64,000 nt of DNA, taken from Hamiltosporidium tvaerminnensis (lineage: Eukaryota; Microsporidia; Dubosqiidae). The position numbers and the translations under genes are program-made. Of this stretch, positions 23,290 to 33,302 are shown piece after piece. The stretch lies in assembly GCA_022605425.2 (NCBI GenBank), contig CM061247.1, forward strand, positions 62,001-126,000. Direction: 5' to 3'. Position 1 is the first letter of the stretch. Each line of letters begins with the position of its first letter. The notes under the pieces were generated by a model. That model made no database searches and was not told the origin of the DNA. It was given only the letters and a program-made list of their open reading frames with translations.

Positions 23290-23790
23290 CCTCGAACAGA
23301 AATTACTTTCTAATATTCACTTAAAGTAATTTAAATTGAAAATCATAGGAAATATAACATTTTAACCAATGAGTTAGGTCTTATTTATGAATGTGGTGCT
23401 TGGATAATTCTGTATTTCAAAACCCGAGATTGTATTGTGATAAAATACCATAAATCATACCTCAAAAGACTTTAAATACCCATAAATGTAGAAAAATATT
23501 AAAATCCACAATAATTAAGAAGACAGTCGAAACATTTTTTTTTCAACGAAGAAGGCTTGAGTCAGGACCAAATTCAGAAGGGGGTTGGATATTACGCCAA
23601 TGGGTGTTTAAAATGAAACAGAACGCACGAGGAAATAAACCTACTTTAAGAAGGCTAATAAGGAGAAGATAATGTTAAACAAGTAAAAACAAGAAATAAC
23701 GACTTTATTTTTTAGATTGAGGAAACGACAATAATTTGAGTATAGAGCCAGATTCAAAGAGAAAATTAAAAGGGGTAAAGAAATAAAAGA
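23290..23790 (+). repeat. Family B repeat, copy B3
   Basis: It aligns with B1 from an ATTACTTTCTAATATTCACTT start, through a ATTGTGATAAAATACC box, to the conserved RRQSKH...NEEGLSQDQ stretch (read in one plus frame). Stops and shifts are frequent. Confidence 0.5.
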
Positions 23791-23887
23791 GAATACTAAA
23801 GATTCAAAATATTTTTTAAAAAAAGTTTTCAACATAGTTAATGGTTTGCTGAAAAATATTTATCAAAAATAAAAAAGAACTGCTGAG

Positions 23888-24090
23888 TCACTCGACGGCT
23901 TAATCTCAGAACATCTCAACATATAGGGTTCTCGTTGCTACGTTGCCGTCCTCACGCGTTCCCCCTAACTTTAAAGTAGGTCATATATGGCTTACACCTT
24001 GTATGAACAACTATGTCGAGTTCCTAGAGACCGTTTTCACAGCTTGCACAGTTCCTGGCCGGATTTCTCCTGACAATATTGAGGGGCTGA
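23888..24090 (-). rRNA. 3'-terminal fragment of the LSU rRNA gene (partial, displaced)
   Basis: On the minus strand this GC-richer block ends with ACGTAGCAACGAGAACCC, then GATGTTCTGAGATTAAGCC and GTCGAG. CTGAGATTAAGCC and the preceding ACGTAGCA match the conserved extreme 3' end of eukaryotic 25S/28S rRNA as I know it. The match begins abruptly near 24090, beyond which the DNA is AT-rich, so only about 200 bases are present. It is probably a dispersed or broken rDNA piece rather than a working unit. Confidence 0.6.
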
Positions 24091-24406
24091 AAATATTTAT
24101 TTTGAAAAACTAAAATTTGTATTCAATTATTGTGGTTTTAAAAAATGAATATTTTCTAATCGTTTCAACGTAACTGTAGTTCGAATGTAAAAATATAATT
24201 TTTTAAAATGACGGAAGTAAAAATAGAAAGAAAAAAATAAAATATTATAGAGTTGAGTTGAATGTATTTTGATTTTATTGTTTTTTTTTTTTTGATATCA
24301 CCCTTTTAGTTACAATACAATATTTTTAGACCCAGTAGTACTTTATTTATCCCTAACACATTGTGCTAGTCCTCTTCATTAAAATCCCTTTGTACTAGAA
24401 CCTTTC
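24091..24406. other. AT-rich spacer
   Basis: No gene. The CCCTTT/CACCC-rich pyrimidine composition that continues to 24780 begins here on the plus strand near 24300. Confidence 0.5.
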
Positions 24407-24600
24407 CTCTTTGTAATTAACACCCTCTTATTAGATTTTTGATATTTCATAGTAAATAGCACCCCTTTATTTATCAACCCCACTCTTTGTAATTAACACC
24501 CTCTTATTAGATTTTTGATATTTCATAGTAAATAGCACCCCTTTATCTCTTAACCCCACTCATTGTAATTAACACCCTCTTCTTTTATATGTTTCTTGTA
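24407..24600 (+). repeat. 76-bp tandem repeat, about 2.5 units
   Basis: Units begin at 24407, 24483 and 24559 (partial). Each carries TTGTAATTAACACCCTCTT and a later AGTAAATAGCACCCCTTTAT. It lies in the 5' flank of the 726-residue membrane protein and shares TAACACCC with the repeat inside that gene. Confidence 0.9.
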
Positions 24601-24826
24601 TTAAAACCCCTTTATTCTTCACTCCTCTCCTCTTAAATTAACACACTTTTCTTAGTCTATCTGGCTTCTATTAAACCCCATTCAACCACAATACATCCTA
24701 TTTATTTAACACCTTCTTCTTTATCTCTCTTATTTCCTTTAACAACCAATACACAAAAGTATTTTACAGATACAAATAAATAAAGGAGATCTGAAACATA
24801 TAAACAAAATAAAAAATAAAGAAACA

Positions 24827-27007
24827 ATGAAGAAAGAATTAGCACTAAGAACACTACTTTACCTCCAAATACTTATTTCTCTCCAAATATCATTTACGTT
24901 TCTTAATAGTGTATTCTTTATATATAAATATGAACAGTTACAGAACAATAGAGATATTAGTATTATTGTGTTTTGTATACCTTCTTTGGTCTATCATGTT
25001 GTTAAGTTGTTTTTTTGTTATTTTAAAAGATATTTTATAAGAGAAGAGACAACTGGGCAATATACTGGAAATGGAAATATTAAAGGAATTAATAATAATA
25101 TATTAAGGGATAATCTATGTGTTAGTAATGAAATAAAGGGGTGTGAAAAGGTAAATAAAGGAATTGAAGGTAAAGAAAGTGAAAAGAAAGAAGAAAATAA
25201 GGATTTAGATAACACCGCTTTAAATACCTGTGATAATGATAACACCCTGATAGAGGTAGGTACTAAAGATAATACCTCTTTAAATATAAGTATTGAAAAT
25301 AACACCCTGTTAAATGTAAGTACTGGAGATAACACCCCTTTAAACATATGCCTATGTGATAACACCCCTTTAAATGTAAGTACAAAAGAGAAGACCCCTT
25401 TAAGTATTGGTCATATGAATAACACCCTGTTAAATAACAATAGTAAATTAAGACGGGAATTAAATTTTCTTAAAAGTTTTTATACCAACCTGTATAAAAA
25501 AGGTTATACACTTTCAATAGCAATATCTATTCTGTTAAAAACTCTCAGCTATTTTATAGACAGGTACTTCTTAAGAAAATATATATGTTGCATATTTTTA
25601 AGCTTAATTAATATAATTATATCTATAAATGATATTTATTATACTTCGGTACTGGAAAGATTGAAAAGTGGAATAGAAAATGGTGTATTGTTGAGTGTTT
25701 TTATTGATGAGATACCTACATATATGTTTGTGGGGTTTTTTAGTTATTTGGAATGGATGTTTAATAAGAGTGTGAAGCCTTATTTTGATTTGTGTTCTAT
25801 CGTATATCTAATTAGTGGCTTATTGTTGTGGAGAGTGAGTCGAATGGGTGTTATTAAGGAAATTAATGATAATGGAAGCTTTAGTAGTATAAATAGTGAT
25901 AGAAGTGTTATTAAAGAAAGAAATCGTAAAGGTTTTAATGAGAAAAAATGTGTGTTTAAAGGTAAAAATGGTAATGAATGTAAATATAAGGGTGTTAATG
26001 ACTGTAATGATTCCTATTGTAATGAGTGGGGTGTTAATAATAAGAATGATAAAGCGTGTGTTAATTATATGACTACTAATATAAATGTTGTTAATGAACC
26101 AACTAATGGTATAAAGGATGTTAATAATATAGTTAATTGTATTAAGGGTGTTAATAATTGTAATGATTATTGTTGTAATAGAAGCCCTGACACAATTGAT
26201 CTTATTCAAATGTCTGATTATGTTTCTTTATATACAGATGAAGAGAGAAGTATAGCTAGAATTAATCCATATTTGTGTGAAGATAAGTTTATATCTAATA
26301 AAAATATATCAATGGATAGTAGCTTAACTGATGAAAATGGTTTTGAAGAATTTAATGATGTTTATACTCCAAATGCTACTCTTTATGTTTTATTTGATAA
26401 AAATTCTGATGAAAAAACATTTAATTTAGATAATATATCTAACGAATTGATCTCTAAAAATGTAAATAATCCAACATCAATGATTTCCGGTTTTGGTAAT
26501 ATTACTAAATCAAGTATATCGGAAAATAATTTAAGTATTCCGGATTCGAATACATTTATGGCTTTTTTACTTTTGGTTGGAAAAACAATTTGTACTATGA
26601 ATGATACATTAATATACTTTTTCTTGATAACTGATATGAGTGAGGAAAGTTATTTATTATTATATTTTTCTGTAGAATTTTTATTAAAAACTATACAAAT
26701 ACAGGTGAGAAGATGGTTTTATCATTTTATGGTATTCAAATGTGTTGTGGCATTGCTGTGTTTATATTTTGTTGTGTATAGAAATATTTTACAAATGTAT
26801 TTTTTTACATTTTTTTTGTTTATAATTAATGGAGTAACTAATCAAATGATGTATTATACTTTCAATAGAAAGGTTGAAGGATGTGTAGGAGAGCATATTT
26901 GTGATCTGTTAGTCTTTTTTGTTGTGAGTACTGTCGAATTGTATTTTCATAGAAAAGGTGGTAAGAGTTTTAAAGATTTTATATTTTTTACCACGATTAG
27001 ATTGTAG
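24827..27007 (+). CDS. Multi-pass membrane protein with internal decapeptide repeat, unknown function
   Basis: 726 residues. Hydrophobic segments lie at about 8-32, 44-66, 228-245, 252-272, 290-305, 322-337, and then several in the last ~170 residues (from about 580). Between the first and second membrane blocks lies a repeat at 128-207 of eight 10-residue units of the type DNTPLNVSTK, encoded by a 30-bp minisatellite containing AACACC. A second polar loop (about 345-570) is rich in Asn, with recurring GVNN/VNNC words encoded by GGGTGTTAATAA-type DNA. The layout of two membrane bundles around a long loop recalls a transporter, but no motif allows a family call. The C-terminus is unremarkable. 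Start chosen as first in-frame ATG; no C-run is close. Confidence 0.75.
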   Translation: MKKELALRTLLYLQILISLQISFTFLNSVFFIYKYEQLQNNRDISIIVFCIPSLVYHVVKLFFCYFKRYFIREETTGQYTGNGNIKGINNNILRDNLCVSNEIKGCEKVNKGIEGKESEKKEENKDLDNTALNTCDNDNTLIEVGTKDNTSLNISIENNTLLNVSTGDNTPLNICLCDNTPLNVSTKEKTPLSIGHMNNTLLNNNSKLRRELNFLKSFYTNLYKKGYTLSIAISILLKTLSYFIDRYFLRKYICCIFLSLINIIISINDIYYTSVLERLKSGIENGVLLSVFIDEIPTYMFVGFFSYLEWMFNKSVKPYFDLCSIVYLISGLLLWRVSRMGVIKEINDNGSFSSINSDRSVIKERNRKGFNEKKCVFKGKNGNECKYKGVNDCNDSYCNEWGVNNKNDKACVNYMTTNINVVNEPTNGIKDVNNIVNCIKGVNNCNDYCCNRSPDTIDLIQMSDYVSLYTDEERSIARINPYLCEDKFISNKNISMDSSLTDENGFEEFNDVYTPNATLYVLFDKNSDEKTFNLDNISNELISKNVNNPTSMISGFGNITKSSISENNLSIPDSNTFMAFLLLVGKTICTMNDTLIYFFLITDMSEESYLLLYFSVEFLLKTIQIQVRRWFYHFMVFKCVVALLCLYFVVYRNILQMYFFTFFLFIINGVTNQMMYYTFNRKVEGCVGEHICDLLVFFVVSTVELYFHRKGGKSFKDFIFFTTIRL

Positions 27008-27693
27008 ATTCGTAGACTCTAATTTTTTAGAAAAAATGAACTAAATAATAATTATTAAATTTTTTAGAGATATTCCTTAATCTAATGTGATATAAAGTTT
27101 AATTTAATATTTTTTGATATTCGTATTTTATTCCTTGATTTTTCTACAGTTTATAAAATTGGATTTTTTCGGTAAGATTGGAAAGAAAAATTTAATTTTA
27201 GTCATTTTTTAAGAATAAGTAATTAATATCCAGAATACCGTTTCGTCTGGTTTAGTTAATAACAGAGAGTGTGGAAATGTGCTTGTATGTCGAGTTTTGA
27301 TAATACAAATATGTTCTTTTCTTACTTCATTTGAAATTTGGACATAATATAAACTTTTTTAAACTTTAAATTTAAGCTTTTCTGATATCCTGTTATATAC
27401 AGTTTTTTTTTGAATTATTTTATAATTCTCTTTGATGCTTGTACCATATTAAGTAAACTTTTAGGATATTTGATTATGCCTTACTAAAAGACGAAATATA
27501 AAATATTGTTTCTACACTTCATCCATATAAATTTTTTTTTGAACTTGCAATTATTTAAAAAATCTTAATTGGTTGAATATTGAGTATCTGTTGATTTTTT
27601 TATGTACTTCTAGTTTTAGATGAGTTTTCTGACTTAAGTTTTTCATCAGAAACTAAATATCAAATATTTTCCTACAAATTCTATTTTCGGATT
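27008..27693. other. AT-rich spacer
   Basis: Nothing recognisable. It is the 3' flank of the membrane-protein gene and runs up to the end of the retrotransposon remnant. Confidence 0.55.
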
Positions 27694-27968
27694 TTAATAA
27701 CTACTAACTTTGCGGCGCTACGCTACAGCACTCGGAGAGCTCGGGCCTCCTTAACGATTCTCCTCTATTGTGACTAAGTTTTCCATCGCAATAGATTGAG
27801 TTTTCTTAGATTCTTTTCTATATCGCCTAGCCATGTTTTTCTTGGCCTACCTCGTCTTCTCTTACTTTTAGATGGAGATCTAAGAATTTCGCTTACAGCT
27901 CTTTCCGTCGACATTCTTTCTACATGCCCTAGACATCTAAGTCTTTCGTATTCTGAAAGCAATAACAA
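27694..27968 (-). mobile_element. RTE-type non-LTR retrotransposon, 5'-truncated C-terminal remnant
   Basis: The minus strand encodes 64 residues containing RLRCLGHVERM and RRRGRPRKTWLGDIEKNL, the well-known C-terminal end of RTE/Nimb-like endonuclease-reverse transcriptases. After a stop, RRIVKEARALRVL continues in another phase, matching the terminal (W)RRIVEEARALRGL of that family, and a GTAGCGCCG-type 3' end follows. Only the last few percent of the ORF is present, as expected of LINE 5' truncation. A short internal deletion or shift near RWKT has broken it. GC content is higher than in the flanks. Confidence 0.85.
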
Positions 27969-28823
27969 AATGTAACTTTTTTAGAATTAATAAAAAAAAC
28001 GTTAAGAAATGTATCGGAACTTAAATTTTTTCTCTTCTATAAAATACGGTATGATGTTTAAAATATACTTTAATGAATTGTTCTAATGTATAAATTTTGG
28101 CAAAAAAATATTAAAACTAAGGAAAAGTTAATATAAATAATATTTTTAAGTCAAAATTGCATTTCCACCTTCACTATCAGAAAATATATGACTAGATAAG
28201 AATTGTTTATTGTTAATCTATTAGCTAACCATAGAGATATTTACTAAATATTACCGTTCTAAATAAAGCTTAATTGATTATTGTTTCAATTCTATAAAAT
28301 TAATAGATGAGTAGCATTCTTATGCTGATCTTTCGTTTCTTATTTGAATGGGAGATGATTTATTTTGAAAAAGTTTTAGTAAAAATAAGTTTTTTGGTTT
28401 ATAAGTCTATCAAATATTAAATGAATCAAAAAAACTAGAATTTTAGGTTTTTAAAAAAAAATATTTTGAAAATCTCAAGTATTTCTTTCGGTAATTTTTT
28501 AATTAAATTTTTATATATTTCCATTCATTAAACACAGTTATAGATTATTTTTTTTAGAAACAGAACTAATACAAAAAAATTGTTTATAAAATCTGTTTAA
28601 ACTAAAAGGAATTCAAATGTTTTTTTATGTTCATTTTAAAAAATATATAAATACTAGAATTTCAAATCAAAATTATATGTTTTTCAAGCATATAAAAATA
28701 TTTTCATTTTATTAATAATGATTCTATTTTTTCGAGAATAAAAAATTTTTCCAAAAAATATTTAATCTTTTCCTAAATTCTTCACTTTTTTTACTTTTTA
28801 AATTTGTACTTAAACATCCCTAA
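27969..28823. other. AT-rich spacer
   Basis: No gene or recognisable repeat. The last bases contain the promoter of the following gene. Confidence 0.55.
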
Positions 28824-29537
28824 ATGTTTTATATTCTAGAAAATATATTAAGATGGTGGTACTTTGACGATAAAATATCCATTAGTGTTGTTACTCAAGA
28901 TGAGATGAAAATGAATTTTACAGATTTAAAATACAGCGTGGAATTTTATAGGCCAAATGAAAAAAATGAAGGACATAAATATCCTGTTTATGGTTTTGTA
29001 CATAAAGAAGAAATGTATTGGTTTACTACATACGATGGTAAAAAAATATCTAAAGAAATGTTAGAAAAATGTGTTAAAGATATTGATAATCATTTAGAAG
29101 AAAATATTCAATTAAAAATGAATAAAATAAAAAAAATATTTTTATATTTTATGGTGGGTATATGTGGTATTATATTTGGAAGAAATTTATTAAATGGTTT
29201 TCGAAGTAAAGGTATTGTGGGAATAGGAACGAGATTTATGGAAATTTTTATGTATTTTATGATCAGTGGTGGGTTTCTTAATATGTTGAGTGGTTATTAT
29301 GGTGTGAGTAGTGTGTTTAAATATTATCAATCTAGTTCGTATCAATTTGTTGATGAAAAATACGTTTTTATATGTTTAATGTTTTTTTTCAGTTCTTTTT
29401 TTGAAAAGTGTTTCGAACCTAAAAAACACAAAATAATGTATTTTGTTTGGTTACTTGGTGTGATGGGGCTGTTTAGATATGTATTGTACATTATTAATGT
29501 GAAAGGAGGTAGTTATCCTTTTTATTTTAAAATTTGA
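28824..29537 (+). CDS. Four-TM membrane protein, unknown function
   Basis: 237 residues. A soluble N-terminal domain (about 1-100) has aromatic-rich segments (HKYPVYGFVHKEEMYWFTTY, 51-70). Four hydrophobic segments follow at about 104-120, 137-158, 180-196 and 204-226. The start is well supported: CCC at 28818-28820 ends three bases before the ATG (CATCCCTAAATG). No known family is recognised. The half-soluble, half-membrane layout with short loops suggests an ER or nuclear-envelope protein, but this is a guess. Confidence 0.8.
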   Translation: MFYILENILRWWYFDDKISISVVTQDEMKMNFTDLKYSVEFYRPNEKNEGHKYPVYGFVHKEEMYWFTTYDGKKISKEMLEKCVKDIDNHLEENIQLKMNKIKKIFLYFMVGICGIIFGRNLLNGFRSKGIVGIGTRFMEIFMYFMISGGFLNMLSGYYGVSSVFKYYQSSSYQFVDEKYVFICLMFFFSSFFEKCFEPKKHKIMYFVWLLGVMGLFRYVLYIINVKGGSYPFYFKI

Positions 29538-31881
29538 ACCGGAATCTTGCGTATAATTAAAAATGATTCTTAAATATTTTTTAGAACTAAAATTTTTCAT
29601 TTCAATTTCTATTTATTTTATTCAGTGTAAGCTGAGTTTGATCATACAATTTTTGTTTACGCCTAACTTTATAACGGTGTTTAAATATATTTTATAAGAC
29701 ACTCGAGTAAATAATTAAATGTAGTTTTCCGATTTTTAATAACAAAAGTCAATTGATTAATAAATATCCTACTTAATTATAAACTTGGCATATTTTATAT
29801 TTTTTTCATGAAATTACCGTATTTTTTGGTTTTACATAGATAAATCTTCCTCGGCATTCAATCGGAATACCTTAATGTCCATATCTGGATAATTTTCATC
29901 CAAAGAAAGTTTAGATACTATTTTCTATCCTAGAAAGTATAGTTGATTCTTTAATTTCCGTTTCCGGATTGTTTTGTCGCTGATTCAAATCATCTCATGT
30001 GGCACATAAATCAAGGCATTCTTTCTCGCTTAATCTACACTTTTCGATCAATATAAACTTCGAGTTAATATATATATTCCGATTAATCTAAAGCACCTAG
30101 ACATTACAATGATATACCAGCAGTTATTATCTAGGTTCTGGCTATAGTAACTTTCAAAGGTTAATTTTTTGTATTCACCGGCACTAAGTCTTTTAATCGG
30201 AACCGAAAAAACTAGTTTTTCATGTTTTTATTAAAATTACTTGCAATTTCAATCGTGACACACAATTAGTTACATAAAAAACTGCAAAATATTCTTTGCA
30301 AAAATATTTCTCTATTTAGCAAAGCCTTTCTCTATATAAATTCTCCTGAAAAAACACAAAATAAATTTGTGGTATTCATTTTATTAAAAATTCAAACAAT
30401 TATTAAAGCCAATTTTACATAATTATAACTAACTATATATGTTTTAAATGATGTCTTCTCTTCACCAAAGAATCTTAGGTTTCATTTTAAATCGATTTAA
30501 TACTGGCTTCTTTTTTTGTTTTTTTGCTTATTTCTACCTTTTTTTTAATCTTTTTTTCAAAATTTAAGTCCAACTTTGATTTAGATCTTTCTATTCACTC
30601 TTTGAGGTTTCCTAATTTTTGTTTTTACTTGCTTGGTGATTTGTTTCTCGCTGTTGTCATCTCTAGTGAATGTATGGATTGTTTAAGTTTCTTGTCTTCT
30701 TGTACTGCATTAAGTTCTACCATTTCCCTATTATCATCTAAACTTAGTTTTGATTCTAATTATATTCAAGATTAAAAAAAATTTCCAAGTTTTTCTTTAG
30801 TACGCTTAAAAGTATCACATACCTATATTCTTGCTGGTATTCGAAGCTTTGTAGTGTAAATTTTATGGATTTAGTTCAAATCGATTTTCTATACTATTTT
30901 AGGAAATATCCAAATACTGTATTATGATAGACTCAATTCTTTAAAAACAATCCTAATTCTTGAATAATTTAGTTTTGACAATTAGCAAGCCAGTTTCGCG
31001 AAATTTTTTCAATTATATTATGGTATGGTAATCAATTAAATATCGAAGCAACGCTTTTTCTTCAAAGTGTGTCCATATAATTACAATAGCTACAGATTAT
31101 AATAGAATGGATATATCTATAAATATAGGAATTTTAATTAATTTAATTTAAACTTTAAAAACATTTTAGAACTTATACAGTAAAAAATTTGTATTACTGG
31201 CTGATATAATTAGTAATAAAACATTCAAAAAATTTTTCATATTCTTTTTCTGGAAGTATTCGAATACAAATATATTACTTTACAATTTCTTTACGAATTT
31301 ATTAAAATATATGATATACGGGTATTATTGTTTTTTGACTAAACTATATTGCTGTAAGGTCATATATAAAATCAATTATTAAATGTCTTTTTTTAATATT
31401 ATGATGGATTCGTAAAATTTGTAACTTTATTTGGAAAATATTCAGTTTTTTAGTAAATTATGGCTCATAAAAATATATTAGGATCAGTGTAGAATCTTAG
31501 TAATCAAATAGGAATACCAGAAATATTTCTTTCTTTTTAATTTCATTAATCAAAATTTTTAAAAATTTATAGTTTTCTTACATTACTTTGTTCACAAAAA
31601 TAAAACATAAATATTTTAAACGTACTTCTACGAAATTATGAGTTTATATTTTTCATTTACATATTTATAAGACAAATAATTCTACAAATCCTGTGATGTT
31701 TTATTCTTTAAATATAAATTTATATACAATTTAAGTTTACTCTAACAAATTTTTATTTTAATAAAATCTTAGATCAATGATTGAAACAAATTTTCTATTT
31801 AAGTATAAATTAGATCCAAAAAATTAATTAAAATTTCATTTAACTCTGAAATATTTAAATAAAATATAAAATAATCCTTAT
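29538..31881. other. Gene-free region with two related decayed frames on the minus strand
   Basis: No intact gene in 2.3 kb. On the minus strand, 30800-30490 reads IESKLSLDDNREMVELNAVQ and on into Lys/Glu-rich text with stops. At 29960-29840 a related SKLSLDENYPDMDIKVF-like stretch appears, split by a shift. The two look like old copies of one coding repeat. The remainder is featureless. Confidence 0.35.
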
Positions 31882-32517
31882 ATGAAGTTTATAACATCGT
31901 TAGTAGTTCTAAATTCATGTGCCACTGAATATCTTATGATATTTCTTCATGGGTTGAACAGTAACGGTTATGAAGTTTCTAAAAAATTTTGCGATCTTGC
32001 AAATCAGTATAAAAATATAAAAATGGTATTTCCAACTTCTGAGAAACGTAAAGTTGGAATTTATAATAATGAATGTGTAAATGCGTGGTACAATATTACT
32101 ACTAAGAATGTTTCGATGGATGAGGATTGCCAAGGTCTGAATGAATCTATGGAAAGTATTTTAGACCTAATCAATTATTATGGGTTTAGACCCGAGTCGG
32201 TTATAATAGGTGGGTTTTCGCAGGGTGCAGCTATGGCTTTATATACGGCAATGAATAGCTATTATAGCTTCAGAGTCGTACTCTGTTTTAGTGGCTACCT
32301 TCCATGCTTTTTGAGTACAAAAAATTGTGTGGAGCAGAGAATCGTTATGACACATGGAAAGAAAGACAGTGAAGTACCGTATATATTTGGTTGGCTTTCT
32401 TACGGTGCACTTCTTGTATTCAAACAATGTGTAAAATTTATTTCATTCGATGGGCCTCACGAATTCCCTCCAAATTATGAAGATCTTGTGCTTGGCAAAT
32501 ATAGAATGCTTAAATAA
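31882..32517 (+). CDS. Acyl-protein thioesterase / phospholipase-carboxylesterase family (alpha/beta hydrolase)
   Basis: A 211-residue alpha/beta hydrolase of the APT1/LYPLA family, which removes palmitate from S-acylated proteins in the cytosol. The LHG oxyanion motif is at 22-24 (FLHGLNSNG), the nucleophile elbow GGFSQG has Ser113, the acid is Asp162 (GKKDSEVP), and His193 lies in DGPHEFP. Order and spacing fit the family, and the length is close to the usual ~220-230. The LN(E/D)S region before the Ser is also family-like. The start is the first ATG, with CC six bases upstream. All catalytic residues are intact. The exact substrates cannot be read from the sequence. Confidence 0.93.
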   Translation: MKFITSLVVLNSCATEYLMIFLHGLNSNGYEVSKKFCDLANQYKNIKMVFPTSEKRKVGIYNNECVNAWYNITTKNVSMDEDCQGLNESMESILDLINYYGFRPESVIIGGFSQGAAMALYTAMNSYYSFRVVLCFSGYLPCFLSTKNCVEQRIVMTHGKKDSEVPYIFGWLSYGALLVFKQCVKFISFDGPHEFPPNYEDLVLGKYRMLK

Positions 32518-33302
32518 TAAAAATTCATCGTTTGACTTGCTTTTATATGTAATCAATACTTTTTTCTACCATTGTTAATATATTAAGAGCATTGTTTAAC
32601 TTTCATTTTAAATTTCTAATCTAGTATATCAAATTTTCTCTATCTACTCATGATTATGTAGTTATGAATATATAATATTTGAATACAAATTACGTTTTTA
32701 AGGAATTCGCTAATATTCACTTCTATATTTAAACATTAGGATTAGATTTCTAACTTATAAACAACTTGAATTTTTATTAAAAATAATTTCAGACTTCTGA
32801 TATTTAGTTTTACAAATATTTAATTTATTTTTAAATAAAGTGTTTCAGGTACAATAGATATTTATATAAATGATAGAAAATTGACACTCAGTCTAAAAAA
32901 GTATAAGCATTGTAAGTATTTCTGAATTCTTCTAATTTTACAACAAATATAAAAATTAATGTTTTTAATTATTTATTTATAGTAAATATTTAATATGTCT
33001 ATAATTGAATCTATAAATTTGATATTTTATATTGATCGTACAATAATATATTAAAAGATATAAAGTATTATCAAAATTAATACTGATTAAATAAAAACAT
33101 TATCTATTAATTTGATATTTAAAATATTTTTCCTTTCTCATTTTGAAAGACTTTATTATAGAAAACATAAATAAATTCATTCGAAACAATTCTATTAAGA
33201 AACTTGTAACCGAAGTATTTAAATGAACAAAGGATAATAGAAATTAAAAAAGGCGTTAAACCACTATTGAAATATAATAAAAATATTTTTAAAAAAAATA
33301 AT
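32518..33302. other. Convergent intergenic spacer
   Basis: Lies between the 3' ends of the thioesterase and symplekin genes. AT-rich, with nothing recognisable. Confidence 0.6.

Noticed and set aside
25018-26209. Minus-strand frames of 115 and 129 codons
   Set aside because: Antisense to the repeat-rich loops of the 726-residue protein; low-complexity Thr/Ile composition.
30524-30775. 83-codon plus-strand frame
   Set aside because: Hydrophobic shadow; the minus strand there has the more protein-like (acidic/basic) text with stops.
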